A stretch of DNA of 64,000 nucleotides from Ferrimonas sp048263965 (GCF_048263965.1 NZ_JBLXDO010000010.1:78448-142447), one strand, 5' to 3'; shown: positions 25,174 through 33,485, counted from the stretch's first letter. The notes: a model not told the origin generated them from the sequence alone. Made by a program: numbers and translations.

Positions 25174-27093
25174 ATGATGAAGAAAACTACGCCCCTCATG
25201 CTGGCACTGTCAGTGGGCCTGGTTGGCTGTGGCAGTGATGACAACAACAAGATAATACAACTGCCTGACAACCGCGCTCCGGTCACCCAGCCCGATTACG
25301 CCACCATAAACCGTGGCGACACGCTGGTGATCGATGCCCTGGCCAACGACACCGACGCCGATGGCGACACCCTCACCATAGTGTCCAGCGACCTGACCAT
25401 CACCGGAGATGGCAAACTGAGCTTCAGTGCCGCAGCCGATGCCCCCCTGGGTGAGTCCAGCTTCAGCTACACCGTCTCCGACGGTGAGAACCAAACCAAG
25501 GGAACCGTCTACATCACCATCGAAGATGGCGTCATCGAGCCGACCGAGGCCACTTTCGTTACCGCCAAAACCTGTAAGAGCTGCCACTCCAGCCACTACA
25601 ACGATTGGCAGCCCACCAAGCACGCCCAGGATTACCGTCGCCTCTACACCAAGGAAAACAAGACCATTGAGGTAATCATCCCGGAACTGGATTGGGGCAC
25701 CGAGGCCGACCCCAAGCGTCACACCATTTATGGCAAACCCAACATGGAGTTCTCCACCTATAAAGGGGCCGATGGTAAGTACTACGCCGAACTGCACGAT
25801 GCGGTCAATACTGACGAGTCTGTGGTGTACCGTATCGACGGCATCTCCAGCACCACCTCCAAGCAATTCGTCAGCTACGACTTCCCCTCCGACAACGATC
25901 CAAACGTGGAGAGCAGTTATGGCCGGATGATGCCCTTTGCCTGGTATAATAACGGCGATGTGGCCCGGTTCACTTCGTTCTACACCACCGGGATTTTCTG
26001 GAACCAGGACGGCAGCCTGGTCAAAGACGGCGAGATGGTTATGTCATACTTCCCGCCTGCTGGCCCCATCGACCAGCGTGAAGAACTTAAGAAGATGAGC
26101 TGGGACAACCAGTGCTTCACCTGTCACACCACTGGCGGCAATATTGAGGGGTGGGACGTCAGCGAAAAATACACCATGCTGGCAGCCCACACCAACTCCA
26201 AAGACTCCGATGCGGTAGAGGATGGCATCAGTTGCGAACGCTGCCACAACGAGGGCTCCATTCACGCCACCAGCATGAGGGGCGACGACATCACCAACCC
26301 AGGCAAGATGAGCTTCCAGCAATCCGTGGATTCCTGCGCCCAATGCCACCAGATGGCCAAGCATCCGGACATCTACCACTACTCTCAGCCCTACCTGCCT
26401 GAGTTCGATGAAGGTGGAAACATCACCACCAACCCCGGAAAGCACTACCGGACCGGCGATGACCTGAGCCTGTTTACCGAAGTGGATACCCAGGACGTGT
26501 TCCTTGGCACCGACTACCCCAAGGGGCAGAAGAATCAGGTGGCCACCTACATGACCTCCAAGCACTTCGAGATGCAGATCGACTGCGTGACCTGTCATGA
26601 CCCTCACGCCATGGGCATGCAGAAAGAGGGAGATGCTGTGTGCACCCAATGTCACCAGGACCGCGGCACCAACCACACCCTGCCAATCCACGACATGGTG
26701 GGTGTCTCCTGCGTTGACTGTCACTTCGTCGCCACCGAATCGGTCGCCAACCGCTGGAGCAACGACAACCACAGCTTCGATGCCATCAGCCCGGCCGAGT
26801 CCCTGGCCAACTTCGATGCCCTTGCCCCCTACTCCCGTGGTGAAGGCACCGATCCCGTGATGACCAACTGGTGGAACTACATCCAGATGATGGGTGGCGC
26901 CAATGGAGTGTGTTACAGCGACGGAATCTTCCGCCCGAGCCAGGTGTGTGATTACTTCGATGTCCTGCCCAATGCCTGCAGCGACTGTCACGACGGTGAA
27001 TATCCCAAGCCTGGGGTGTTCGACGAGACCGAACGCGCCAAACTGGTTGAAGGCACAGAGCGCTACCAGCGCTTCCTGGACCAGCAGAAGTAA
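25174..27093 (+). CDS. Octaheme c-type cytochrome lipoprotein with cadherin-like domain (paralogue 1)
   Basis: A 639-residue lipoprotein with eight CXXCH sites: CKSCH (~134), CFTCH (~314), CERCH (~355), CAQCH (~389), CVTCH (~471), CTQCH (~490), CVDCH (~513) and CSDCH (~604). The start ATG 25174 (or GTG 25171) follows AAAGGA and gives signal MMKKTTPLMLALSVGLVGC. Residues ~35-115 form a cadherin/Ig-like domain (VIDALANDTDADGDTLTIVS). The heme part resembles cytochrome c554-like multiheme proteins: KSCHSSHYNDWQPTKHAQ, ISCERCHNEGS, VTCHDPHAM. It is paralogous to the next gene throughout. An outer-membrane electron-transfer or reductase role is inferred; no catalytic heme motif (CXXCK) is seen. 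Confidence 0.83.
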   Translation: MMKKTTPLMLALSVGLVGCGSDDNNKIIQLPDNRAPVTQPDYATINRGDTLVIDALANDTDADGDTLTIVSSDLTITGDGKLSFSAAADAPLGESSFSYTVSDGENQTKGTVYITIEDGVIEPTEATFVTAKTCKSCHSSHYNDWQPTKHAQDYRRLYTKENKTIEVIIPELDWGTEADPKRHTIYGKPNMEFSTYKGADGKYYAELHDAVNTDESVVYRIDGISSTTSKQFVSYDFPSDNDPNVESSYGRMMPFAWYNNGDVARFTSFYTTGIFWNQDGSLVKDGEMVMSYFPPAGPIDQREELKKMSWDNQCFTCHTTGGNIEGWDVSEKYTMLAAHTNSKDSDAVEDGISCERCHNEGSIHATSMRGDDITNPGKMSFQQSVDSCAQCHQMAKHPDIYHYSQPYLPEFDEGGNITTNPGKHYRTGDDLSLFTEVDTQDVFLGTDYPKGQKNQVATYMTSKHFEMQIDCVTCHDPHAMGMQKEGDAVCTQCHQDRGTNHTLPIHDMVGVSCVDCHFVATESVANRWSNDNHSFDAISPAESLANFDALAPYSRGEGTDPVMTNWWNYIQMMGGANGVCYSDGIFRPSQVCDYFDVLPNACSDCHDGEYPKPGVFDETERAKLVEGTERYQRFLDQQK

Positions 27094-27128
27094 CACCTAC
27101 TTACCTAACCCTAAAAGTGGTTAATTCA

Positions 27129-27158
27129 GGGCAGCGGCACCAGCCGCTGCCCTTTTTT
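27129..27158 (+). terminator. Rho-independent terminator after octaheme cytochrome 1
   Basis: GGGCAGCGGC (27129-27138), loop ACCA, GCCGCTGCCC (27143-27152) and six T. A perfect 10-bp stem. It implies that the second octaheme gene has its own promoter. Confidence 0.9.
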
Positions 27159-27247
27159 GTATTCGGCGTCATTAGCCAGCAAGGTACCAAGAGCTTTAAT
27201 CTCAATGGCGAAATAACACCTTTCCACCCACATATACCTCACCCAAA

Positions 27248-27263
27248 AGTGAATCATTTCACC
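27248..27263. promoter_or_regulatory. CRP-like site upstream of octaheme cytochrome 2
   Basis: AGTGAATCATTTCACC matches TGTGA-N6-TCACA at 8 of 10 positions and is embedded in a longer imperfect palindrome (CCCAA..TTGGG). It is about 245 bp upstream of the start at 27507. The 348-bp stretch 27159-27506 is otherwise AT-rich with no gene and, notably, lacks the 15-bp palindrome. Confidence 0.4.
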
Positions 27264-27506
27264 TTGGGCTCATCGTCCAACGGATAAAATTCGGCACAAT
27301 ATATAGATGCCAAACCTCTAATTTTGTCCGTCACTACTTCCACTTCCGAATCAAGTATGAATTTGTGAACTGTTTAGGCGATCGGCACCACACCGTTCGC
27401 TAATCGGAAAAGTTTTGCATTTGTCTTCAAATCATCCCTAAGGGAAAAATAGAGTAGCGAACCGCAGCCATGCAGCTCGCCATTTAATATTTTTACAGGA
27501 ATGATG

Positions 27507-29342
27507 ATGAGAAAAGTAAACCTATTGTGTGCTGCTTTAATTCCATTGCTTTTTGGTTGCAATGGCAGTGATGACAGCCCGCCTGAGGTAAAAAACTCCG
27601 CGCCTTTGGCAAACCCGGATGAGGTAACCCTCTATCAGGGAGAGACAGTATCAATCGATGTATTGGCAAACGACACCGACCCGGACGGCGACACACTGAG
27701 CGTCGTTAAGGCCGGCAACCTGACCGTCGAGGATAATCAGGTACTCTATGCCGCCGAGGAGGATCAGCCACCGGGCGAGATCTCCATCTCTTATACAATC
27801 TCCGACGGTACACTGGAGGCCAGCTCCTCCATTACCATCAACGTTCTCGAAAAGGACACTGAGCTGCCTCCCTTAAGCCGGGGAGAGTTTGTCGGCTCAA
27901 AGGAGTGTTCCACCTGTCACAGTCGTCAGTATGACGAGTGGAAAGATACCCGGCATGCTACCGTGATGCGCAAACTCTACACCGAAGAGGGCCATACCAT
28001 CGATGCGCCCTGGGGCACAGAAGATACGCCCCGGGTTGTCTATGCCGACTATCAGCATAAATACACCACCTTTATGAAAGGAGATGAATATTGGGTGACT
28101 CTGCATGACGGTGTGGATGCCACTAAGGAGGTCTCCTATAAAATCGACGCCGTTGGCTATCGCACCCAAATCAATTTCTTCAGCTATGACGAAGAAAAGA
28201 ACTCCCTACAGGTACTGCCACTGGTGTATTGGCCCGACACAGGTGTCGGCGAAAACGAGCGATGGACAACCTGGCTGTCTTACTTCTGGTATAACCCAGA
28301 TGGTTCATTCATCGCCGAGCCCACGTGGAGCATGTACAGATCGATATCCTCCTACGAGAACAAATGCGCAGAGTGTCACCTGACTGCATTTGAAATTGAT
28401 AAATGGGAACAGCTGCCTATCGGCTTCCCAGTGGTCACCGAATCCAATATCTGGGACGCACACTGGGAAACGGGTTGTGAAAAATGCCATGGGCCCGGTG
28501 CCAAGCACAGTCGATCCATGAACAAAGACGATATTGTCAATCCAGCGGACCTGACAGGCGAGAACAGGGGCTCAGAATGCTCCAATTGTCACCAGTCAGG
28601 CATGCCGGCGAACAAGCCTATCCCATATGCATTGGAGCTGCCCTACAAGTTCAATGAGGACAACCCGGAAGACAAAGGTGAGCATTTCAATGTTGGCGAC
28701 AACCTCTTCGAGTTCTACACCTATATGGAAAGGGCAAACTGGATCGGTAACGGCCATAAACGCGGCTCCAAGAGCCATCCGGAGGAGATCGCGGCATCGT
28801 CCCACGGTGAGGCTGGACTGACATGCAGTTCCTGTCATAACCCCCACTCCCAGGAACTCAAGTTGCCGGGTGACCAGTTGTGCAGTTCCTGTCACACGGA
28901 TAAGGACAATGCGGCTCACAAGATGACCAGCCACGATATGCTGGGCGTTGATTGCATCGATTGTCACATGCCATTCAGCAAGCACAGTTTTGAGCGCTCA
29001 CGTCGTTATGATATTCGCAGCCACTCATTCAAGGCTTACTCGCCAACCGACTCTTTGGCTGTTTATGATGCGCTTCTCCCCTTTACTGAGGAGGGCGCAG
29101 ATGAGGAGCAGGATCTGACCAAGGCCTGGCAGACCATCCAGGCTATGGGCAATTGCTATGAAAACTTCGCCTACCCGCCGAACATGAAGCAATGCACTCA
29201 GTTCGACATCATGCCTAACGCCTGTTCAAGCTGCCATAGTGCAGAGTTCCCCACTCCCGGCGTATTCAGTGATGAAGAGCGTAACAAGCTCATCGAAGGT
29301 GAGAAGCGCTACCAAAGATTCTTGGATGCAAGCACTCAATAA
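27507..29342 (+). CDS. Octaheme c-type cytochrome lipoprotein with cadherin-like domain (paralogue 2)
   Basis: A 611-residue lipoprotein with CSTCH (~134), CAECH (~288), CEKCH (~325), CSNCH (~359), CSSCH (~441), CSSCH (~459), CIDCH (~483) and CSSCH (~574). Three consecutive ATG codons follow CAGGA; the third (27507) has the best spacing and gives MRKVNLLCAALIPLLFGC. The cadherin-like domain has SIDVLANDTDPDGDTLSVVK. Order and spacing of hemes match paralogue 1, as do CHSRQYDEWKDTRHA and the C-terminal FDIMPNACSSCHSAEFPTPG. Sequence divergence outside the motifs is considerable, so this is not a recent duplication. The residue after the lipid Cys is Asn, again compatible with the outer membrane. 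Confidence 0.83.
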   Translation: MRKVNLLCAALIPLLFGCNGSDDSPPEVKNSAPLANPDEVTLYQGETVSIDVLANDTDPDGDTLSVVKAGNLTVEDNQVLYAAEEDQPPGEISISYTISDGTLEASSSITINVLEKDTELPPLSRGEFVGSKECSTCHSRQYDEWKDTRHATVMRKLYTEEGHTIDAPWGTEDTPRVVYADYQHKYTTFMKGDEYWVTLHDGVDATKEVSYKIDAVGYRTQINFFSYDEEKNSLQVLPLVYWPDTGVGENERWTTWLSYFWYNPDGSFIAEPTWSMYRSISSYENKCAECHLTAFEIDKWEQLPIGFPVVTESNIWDAHWETGCEKCHGPGAKHSRSMNKDDIVNPADLTGENRGSECSNCHQSGMPANKPIPYALELPYKFNEDNPEDKGEHFNVGDNLFEFYTYMERANWIGNGHKRGSKSHPEEIAASSHGEAGLTCSSCHNPHSQELKLPGDQLCSSCHTDKDNAAHKMTSHDMLGVDCIDCHMPFSKHSFERSRRYDIRSHSFKAYSPTDSLAVYDALLPFTEEGADEEQDLTKAWQTIQAMGNCYENFAYPPNMKQCTQFDIMPNACSSCHSAEFPTPGVFSDEERNKLIEGEKRYQRFLDASTQ

Positions 29343-29376
29343 TCGATGCAGTTAATTATCACTGGTTGAGTTTTCT

Positions 29377-29402
29377 AAGGCGCTTCGATGAAGCGCCTTT
29401 TT
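29377..29402 (+). terminator. Rho-independent terminator after octaheme cytochrome 2
   Basis: AAGGCGCTTC (29377-29386), loop GAT, GAAGCGCCTT (29390-29399) and a T-tract. Perfect 10-bp stem. Confidence 0.9.
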
Positions 29403-29573
29403 CTATCGGTCCCATAGCTACAAATAGACCTGCGGTAAACATGGTTGCCAGTTGATTGTTTCGGTGATGCAGGACATAAAGACCACAAGTCTGTGTAAAG
29501 TCACAGTTGGTGCCCCCCACCTCCTTAGCTAGAGTCAGGTGATATATTCCGGCTTATGCTCCATGGATGCCTA

Positions 29574-30551
29574 ATGCAATACGAAATCTCTCCAGCCATC
29601 TCCGTAAAATCACTGTTGAAATCAGGCAGAGAGATGGGGGTATCCAGGCTTAAACCTTATAATCATATTCTGCAACTGCATGACTTAGAGCCAATAGGTA
29701 AACTCACCGCAAACAGAATATTTCAAGTCATGGAGGAGGAAGCGGGCAGCGATAAGTTTTTTACGGACCACCTCCACAGAATGGCCACCTCAACCCACCC
29801 CGTGTTACCCAATATTGTCGGTCAAGATAACCTTGCCCTCTCCTCAATGTGTCGATACTTGTTGGTTTACTCTTCAACCATAGCCAACCCCAACCTATCC
29901 ATTGCCTGCGACGGCACATCCCTGAGGCTCTCCCACACTCACGCAAGGAAGGACCTGGTGGGTAAATACAGTGACCTGAACATGATCATCTTCCTGCAGT
30001 TGATGATGCGTTATGCCGGGCTGAAACCAAGCTCAATGACACTGAAGCTGCCTCTTGGAGGGAGGTTTTATGGAGGAGACAAGCCCTGCCTGGAACACGC
30101 GGAATTTGATGGCGATGCCTTCGAATTCACTATCAACGGCCCTGACGGCAGCACGGCTTCGCCCGGCGCAGGTTGCCTGGGTAAGCGCATTGGCGTCATC
30201 AGGCAGGTTCAGGGGGCACTGAACTCCCTACCCTTCGAATGCCTCAATGTAGAGCAGTTGTCCCTGATGCTGGGTTGCTCACGCCGGCATCTGGAAATAG
30301 TGCTGCGACAGCATGGAACGACGCCCCTAAAGATGGTTAATGCGGCGATTTTTTCCAGGATTCAGCAGGCTGTTGTTCGGCACAACTGGAATGTGAAGGC
30401 GGTGATGCACGAATTCGGAATACGCAGCCAAAGCTCTGTCACAAAGAGGTTCGTACACGCCAGCGGCATGACATTTAAGGAGTACAAGGAGTGGTGGATG
30501 AACCCGGGAGGCAAGCCGCTAGGCGAAAATCACCTCTTCAGCCCCGTCTAA
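29574..30551 (+). CDS. AraC-family transcriptional regulator
   Basis: A 325-residue regulator with a C-terminal AraC/XylS DNA-binding domain: NVEQLSLMLGCSRRHLEIVL, HGTTPLKMVNAAIFSRIQQA and IRSQSSVTKRFVHASGMTFK. The N-terminal ~190 residues resemble the AraC-type arabinose-binding-like/OruR region (SLSIACDGTSLRLSHTHARK-type) but the ligand is unknown. The ATG at 29574 has GGA six bases upstream and is slightly preferred to 29556. It follows the second octaheme gene in the same direction after a terminator and marks the right end of the cytochrome cluster, so control of those genes is plausible but unproven. Confidence 0.82.
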   Translation: MQYEISPAISVKSLLKSGREMGVSRLKPYNHILQLHDLEPIGKLTANRIFQVMEEEAGSDKFFTDHLHRMATSTHPVLPNIVGQDNLALSSMCRYLLVYSSTIANPNLSIACDGTSLRLSHTHARKDLVGKYSDLNMIIFLQLMMRYAGLKPSSMTLKLPLGGRFYGGDKPCLEHAEFDGDAFEFTINGPDGSTASPGAGCLGKRIGVIRQVQGALNSLPFECLNVEQLSLMLGCSRRHLEIVLRQHGTTPLKMVNAAIFSRIQQAVVRHNWNVKAVMHEFGIRSQSSVTKRFVHASGMTFKEYKEWWMNPGGKPLGENHLFSPV

Positions 30552-30676
30552 AGCACCGACGTCAGCAGGCACATTCGCCGGCTAGCGCAAACCGGTACCG
30601 GCAGGAGGGGGTAAGGCCCAGTCACGCCTTCGAAGCCGAGAAGGCAGGCGGTCCTGCCAATTGGGAGCTCTGGAAA

Positions 30677-30717
30677 GAAAAAAACGCCCCCAAACTCAGG
30701 TTCAGGGGCGTTTTTTT
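30677..30717. terminator. Bidirectional terminator between AraC and FKBP genes
   Basis: A-tract, ACGCCCC, a 14-base loop, GGGGCGT and seven T. It can end both converging transcripts. The loop sequence recurs in the element at 16937-16969. Confidence 0.8.
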
Positions 30718-30733
30718 GATGGAGACTTTGGCC

Positions 30734-31207
30734 TTAGTTAATGGCCAGCAGCTCCACTTCGAAGATCAGCAGGGATCCTGGAGGGATCTTGCCCACACCG
30801 CGATTGCCATAAGCCAGTCGAGCGGGGATAAACAGGCGGGTCTTCTCACCCTCTACCATGCGCTGCACGCCCTCGGTCCAACCGGGGATCACCTGATTCA
30901 GCTTGAACTCGATAGGCTCACCGCGATCCACTGAGCTATCAAACACCGTGCCATCCAGCAGAGAACCGTGGTAGTGAACCTTCACCTTGTCCTTGGCAGT
31001 TGGGTGCACCGCGCCGGCGCCAGGCTGCAGCACCAGCATCTGCAGGCCGCTTTCTGTGGTGATCACCCCATCGCGCTTGGCGTTTTCCTCAAGAAACTCA
31101 TCGCCGATACGGGCATTCTCCTGAGCCACCTTGCCATTGGCGGAACTCTTATAGAAGAAGTAGCCGATCAGCAGCACCACCATGGCGATAATAATGTACT
31201 TGGACAC
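30734..31207 (-). CDS. FKBP-type peptidyl-prolyl cis-trans isomerase, membrane-anchored
   Basis: A 157-residue protein with an N-terminal membrane segment (IIIAMVVLLIGYFF) and a C-terminal FKBP domain: VKVHYHGSLLDGTVFDSS, IEFKLNQVIPGWTEGVQ, RLFIPARLAYGNRGVG and LLIFEVELLAIN. It catalyses proline isomerisation during protein folding. With one uncleaved-looking anchor and the domain behind it, the catalytic part should face the periplasm. GTG at 31207 is the start, preceded by AGAGGA. It stands alone between two terminator-bounded neighbours. Confidence 0.88.
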   Translation of the reverse strand: MSKYIIIAMVVLLIGYFFYKSSANGKVAQENARIGDEFLEENAKRDGVITTESGLQMLVLQPGAGAVHPTAKDKVKVHYHGSLLDGTVFDSSVDRGEPIEFKLNQVIPGWTEGVQRMVEGEKTRLFIPARLAYGNRGVGKIPPGSLLIFEVELLAIN

Positions 31208-31264
31208 TGTTTATCCTCTCGATATCTAAACAGATTTCATGGTAGCAGGGGCAGTGACCCGGGC

Positions 31265-31969
31265 TCAAGGCAATGGTGGCTGACGGAGAGCAAGAATGGA
31301 CTTGGGCAGACCCAAGATACGCTCATAGCGAAGCTCCCCATCAGGAAACAGTGCCGCCATCATGGGAGTATTCAGCAGCCGTGCACTGTCCACTGTGGTC
31401 ATCGCCTGCTCCAAATTTCTCGCCTGCTTCCAGTTTCCCAGGGCGAAACGCTGCACCAGGGCCAGCCTCCAGGGGCGGGGCAACCAGTGAAAGCAGGGAG
31501 TCATGCAGTGAGGCTCCATGGGAAACCAGTAGTGCGGGGTCTGCACAAAATAGCCCTGACCGACTCTGGCCACCTCGGCGGCGAAGCGCTTCATCCGCTG
31601 CCAGTCTCCCACATGCTCAATCACCGAGTTGGAGTGCACCAGGTGAAAGCTTCGGTCCTCGCACAGGCTCAGGTTACAGCCATCGGCTTTAAGCTGGCGA
31701 AAGTGGCCACAGCCGGTATCTCGCTTATGAGGAGCCGGGTTGGCAATGGTGATCTCCACCTTGTGCTTTGACAAAAAGGACTCAGGAACGATGCGCCAGT
31801 ATTGCTCGGTACCGCCAATATCCAGCAGTTTTACCGGCTGACCGCTGGCCGACAAGCGCTGAATCATCTCAAGCAGAGGTTCCAACCTGGCGCGCCTCAA
31901 CCTCGCCCCCAGGCAGCGGCTGTCTTGGTAGTTGACCAGGCGCCTGGCCAGGGTTCGGGTGAGGGGCAC
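31265..31969 (-). CDS. SAM-dependent methyltransferase (class I fold)
   Basis: A 234-residue Rossmann-fold methyltransferase. Motif I is VKLLDIGGTEQYW, and the post-II/IV region FHLVHSNSVIEHVGDWQRM fits the Methyltransf_11/23 group. No substrate-specific motif is recognised. GTG at 31969 is the start, with AAGGAG five bases upstream. It sits upstream of the FKBP gene on the same strand with a gap of 57 bp; there is no functional link evident. Confidence 0.7.
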   Translation of the reverse strand: MPLTRTLARRLVNYQDSRCLGARLRRARLEPLLEMIQRLSASGQPVKLLDIGGTEQYWRIVPESFLSKHKVEITIANPAPHKRDTGCGHFRQLKADGCNLSLCEDRSFHLVHSNSVIEHVGDWQRMKRFAAEVARVGQGYFVQTPHYWFPMEPHCMTPCFHWLPRPWRLALVQRFALGNWKQARNLEQAMTTVDSARLLNTPMMAALFPDGELRYERILGLPKSILALRQPPLP

Positions 31970-32150
31970 GGCGGCTCCTTAAGGGCGCAACCTGAGGCAA
32001 TAACCATCAAGAATAGTCGCAATTGGTGATCAGCGTAGAGGATGGGTGGCAACAAGAGACAAGGGGGGGCCGATCGCCGGAGACTGCACAAGTCAATGAG
32101 GTCGCTGTGGCTACGAGTTCAAAGACCATTCTTCGAACTGCCACTGCGGC

Positions 32151-32279
32151 GCCGAATTAGGGAGAGATGATCGCCGAAGGCGGCACGAATCAACGACGCT
32201 GTCTTAACGAACAATTCAAAGGCAGCTTTTCAAACCACCGCCGCGGGGCCGAACTAGGGAGAGATGATCGCCTTCGGCG
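32151..32279. repeat. Direct repeat pair with mini-hairpins, derived from tRNA-Ser 3' ends
   Basis: Two 32-bp segments (32151-32182 and 32248-32279) share GCCGAA-T/C-TAGGGAGAGATGATCGCC, then carry the same small hairpin in opposite orientation (CGCCGAAGGCG and CGCCTTCGGCG). The TAGGGAGAGAT core equals the 3' acceptor/T-arm of tRNA-Ser at 32515-32602. The region 31970-32514 holds no protein gene. Confidence 0.6.
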
Positions 32280-32350
32280 TTACTTCGTTGCGAACTCTCG
32301 ATACGTTGCCGTATACACACTTTCCAGGTATGCATGGCAGCCCATCGGCC
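32255..32350 (-). pseudogene. Decayed tRNA-Ser copy, 3' half
   Basis: A perfect 38-bp match (32291-32328) to 32534-32571 of the intact tRNA-Ser covers anticodon loop, variable arm and T-stem. On the 3' side it is interrupted in the T-loop by about 25 bases carrying a CGCC-TTCG-GCG hairpin, then resumes with TAGGGAGAGAT (32255-32265). On the 5' side only a corrupted D-arm (CAGCCCATCGG) can be seen. It cannot fold as a tRNA. Confidence 0.65.
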
Positions 32351-32411
32351 TCAGTTGCTGTATTGGCATTGGAGTTTTATGAGGGCTGAGTGGGATAGCG
32401 GCTTGGGCTGC

Positions 32412-32472
32412 GCACACATAGGCGTGCCTCTTTTTCCGCTTCGCGGGGCAGCCACTCGGACACCTAACCAAA
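32412..32472 (-). pseudogene. Decayed tRNA-Ser copy, 5' half
   Basis: A perfect 24-bp match (32449-32472) to the 5' acceptor and D-arm of the intact tRNA-Ser (32582-32605). It is preceded by an insert with a CCGC-TTCG-CGG hairpin and a remnant of the anticodon arm (CACAC..AGGCGTGC). The 3' half is missing. Confidence 0.6.
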
Positions 32473-32474
32473 CG

Positions 32475-32502
32475 AAAAAAGGCCCAATCTTTCGATTGAG
32501 CC
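32475..32502 (-). terminator. Rho-independent terminator after tRNA-Ser
   Basis: On the minus strand GGCTCAATC-GAAA-GATTGGGCC followed by six T: a 9-bp stem (one G-T pair) closed by a GAAA tetraloop, 12 bases after the tRNA. Confidence 0.85.
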
Positions 32503-32514
32503 TTTCTTCTAATA

Positions 32515-32602
32515 TGGCGGTTAGGGAGAGATTCGAACTCTCGATACGTTGCCGTATACACACTTTCCAGGCGTGCTCCTTCAGCCACTCGGACACCTAA
32601 CC
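32515..32602 (-). tRNA. tRNA-Ser (GGA)
   Basis: 88 bases including an encoded CCA end. Acceptor GGTTAGG pairs with CCTAACC, discriminator G. The anticodon loop CTGGAAA gives anticodon GGA, reading UCC/UCU. The long variable arm (TATACGGCAACGTAT) and T-arm GAGAG-TTCGAAT-CTCTC are typical of class II serine tRNAs. It is flanked downstream by its own terminator and by two decayed copies. Confidence 0.97.
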
Positions 32603-32705
32603 AAATTGTTGCTAACAGCGATGCTTCATCGTTGCTGCGGATGCGTATATTAGGGAGGTGAGACTGGGATTGCAAACCCTTTTTTCGGTTTTTCTGTTGA
32701 ATGCT

Positions 32706-33485
32706 CTAATTTTGTTCAGAGTGCCAACTCTGCTGGTTCAGCGCCGCCAATTGCTGCGCCATTCGCTCCCGGGTGTCCTGAAGCAGCCTCTCCATCAACG
32801 GCCTCATCCCAGTGTCCACTTCATCCAACCTGGACTCAAGAAACCCTATCTGGCTGCAACTGTCATTGAGCTCCCCCAGCGCATCCTGCAGCGCCTTTTC
32901 CCGCTTCCAGGGCTTGTGGGGCAAACACACCTCTTTGAGGTAACGCTGAGCCTTGATTCTCAGCCTGAGCCGGTGCCAGGCTTCCGGGGCACCGCTCTCC
33001 CGAGCTTTCTGCAGGTCCTTGTGTGCCTTGCTGGTCAGTTTGCGCTCCACCTGGTCGGTCACCTCCTCAAAGGACCCCTTGTCCTTGCCCCAGGGCACAG
33101 AGAGACAGGTCTGGCACAGCATCCTCTCCCGCTTGAGCTGGCCCAGAGCAAGATAGAGCTCGGTGAAACTCTGCTGCCGCCACCGCTCCACCTGAGCAGC
33201 CAATGGATGCGCCCGCCCCAGAGACTCGGCAAACACGTCCAGATCACGCATCCGGTTGCTGATACGAGCTTGCTGCCCCGTGCTGGCCAGCAACGCTTGC
33301 ACCGGTTGCTCCGGCAGGTAGGGACGGTAGAGCTTAAGCAGGCAACGCAACTTTCTCAGGGCCACACGATACCGGTGCAGAGGTTCGATATCCCCATGAC
33401 AATCCATCGCCATCCCCTGCTCAAGCGCGTGCAGATACAGTGCCGCCAACCGTGGCTGAAGTGCGGGGATCAACCGGCGCGTCAT
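32706..33485 (-). CDS. CHAD domain protein
   Basis: A 259-residue alpha-helical CHAD protein. Conserved His and basic residues appear in two repeats: LHRYRVALRKLRCLLKLYRP with RMRDLDVFAESLG, and WHRLRLRIKAQRYLKEVC with LQDALGELNDSCS. CHAD domains are known to bind inorganic polyphosphate, so a polyphosphate-associated role is likely. No CYTH triphosphatase domain is fused or adjacent. The start at 33485 has an exceptionally good ribosome site (AGGAGGTGAT). Confidence 0.85.
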   Translation of the reverse strand: MTRRLIPALQPRLAALYLHALEQGMAMDCHGDIEPLHRYRVALRKLRCLLKLYRPYLPEQPVQALLASTGQQARISNRMRDLDVFAESLGRAHPLAAQVERWRQQSFTELYLALGQLKRERMLCQTCLSVPWGKDKGSFEEVTDQVERKLTSKAHKDLQKARESGAPEAWHRLRLRIKAQRYLKEVCLPHKPWKREKALQDALGELNDSCSQIGFLESRLDEVDTGMRPLMERLLQDTRERMAQQLAALNQQSWHSEQN

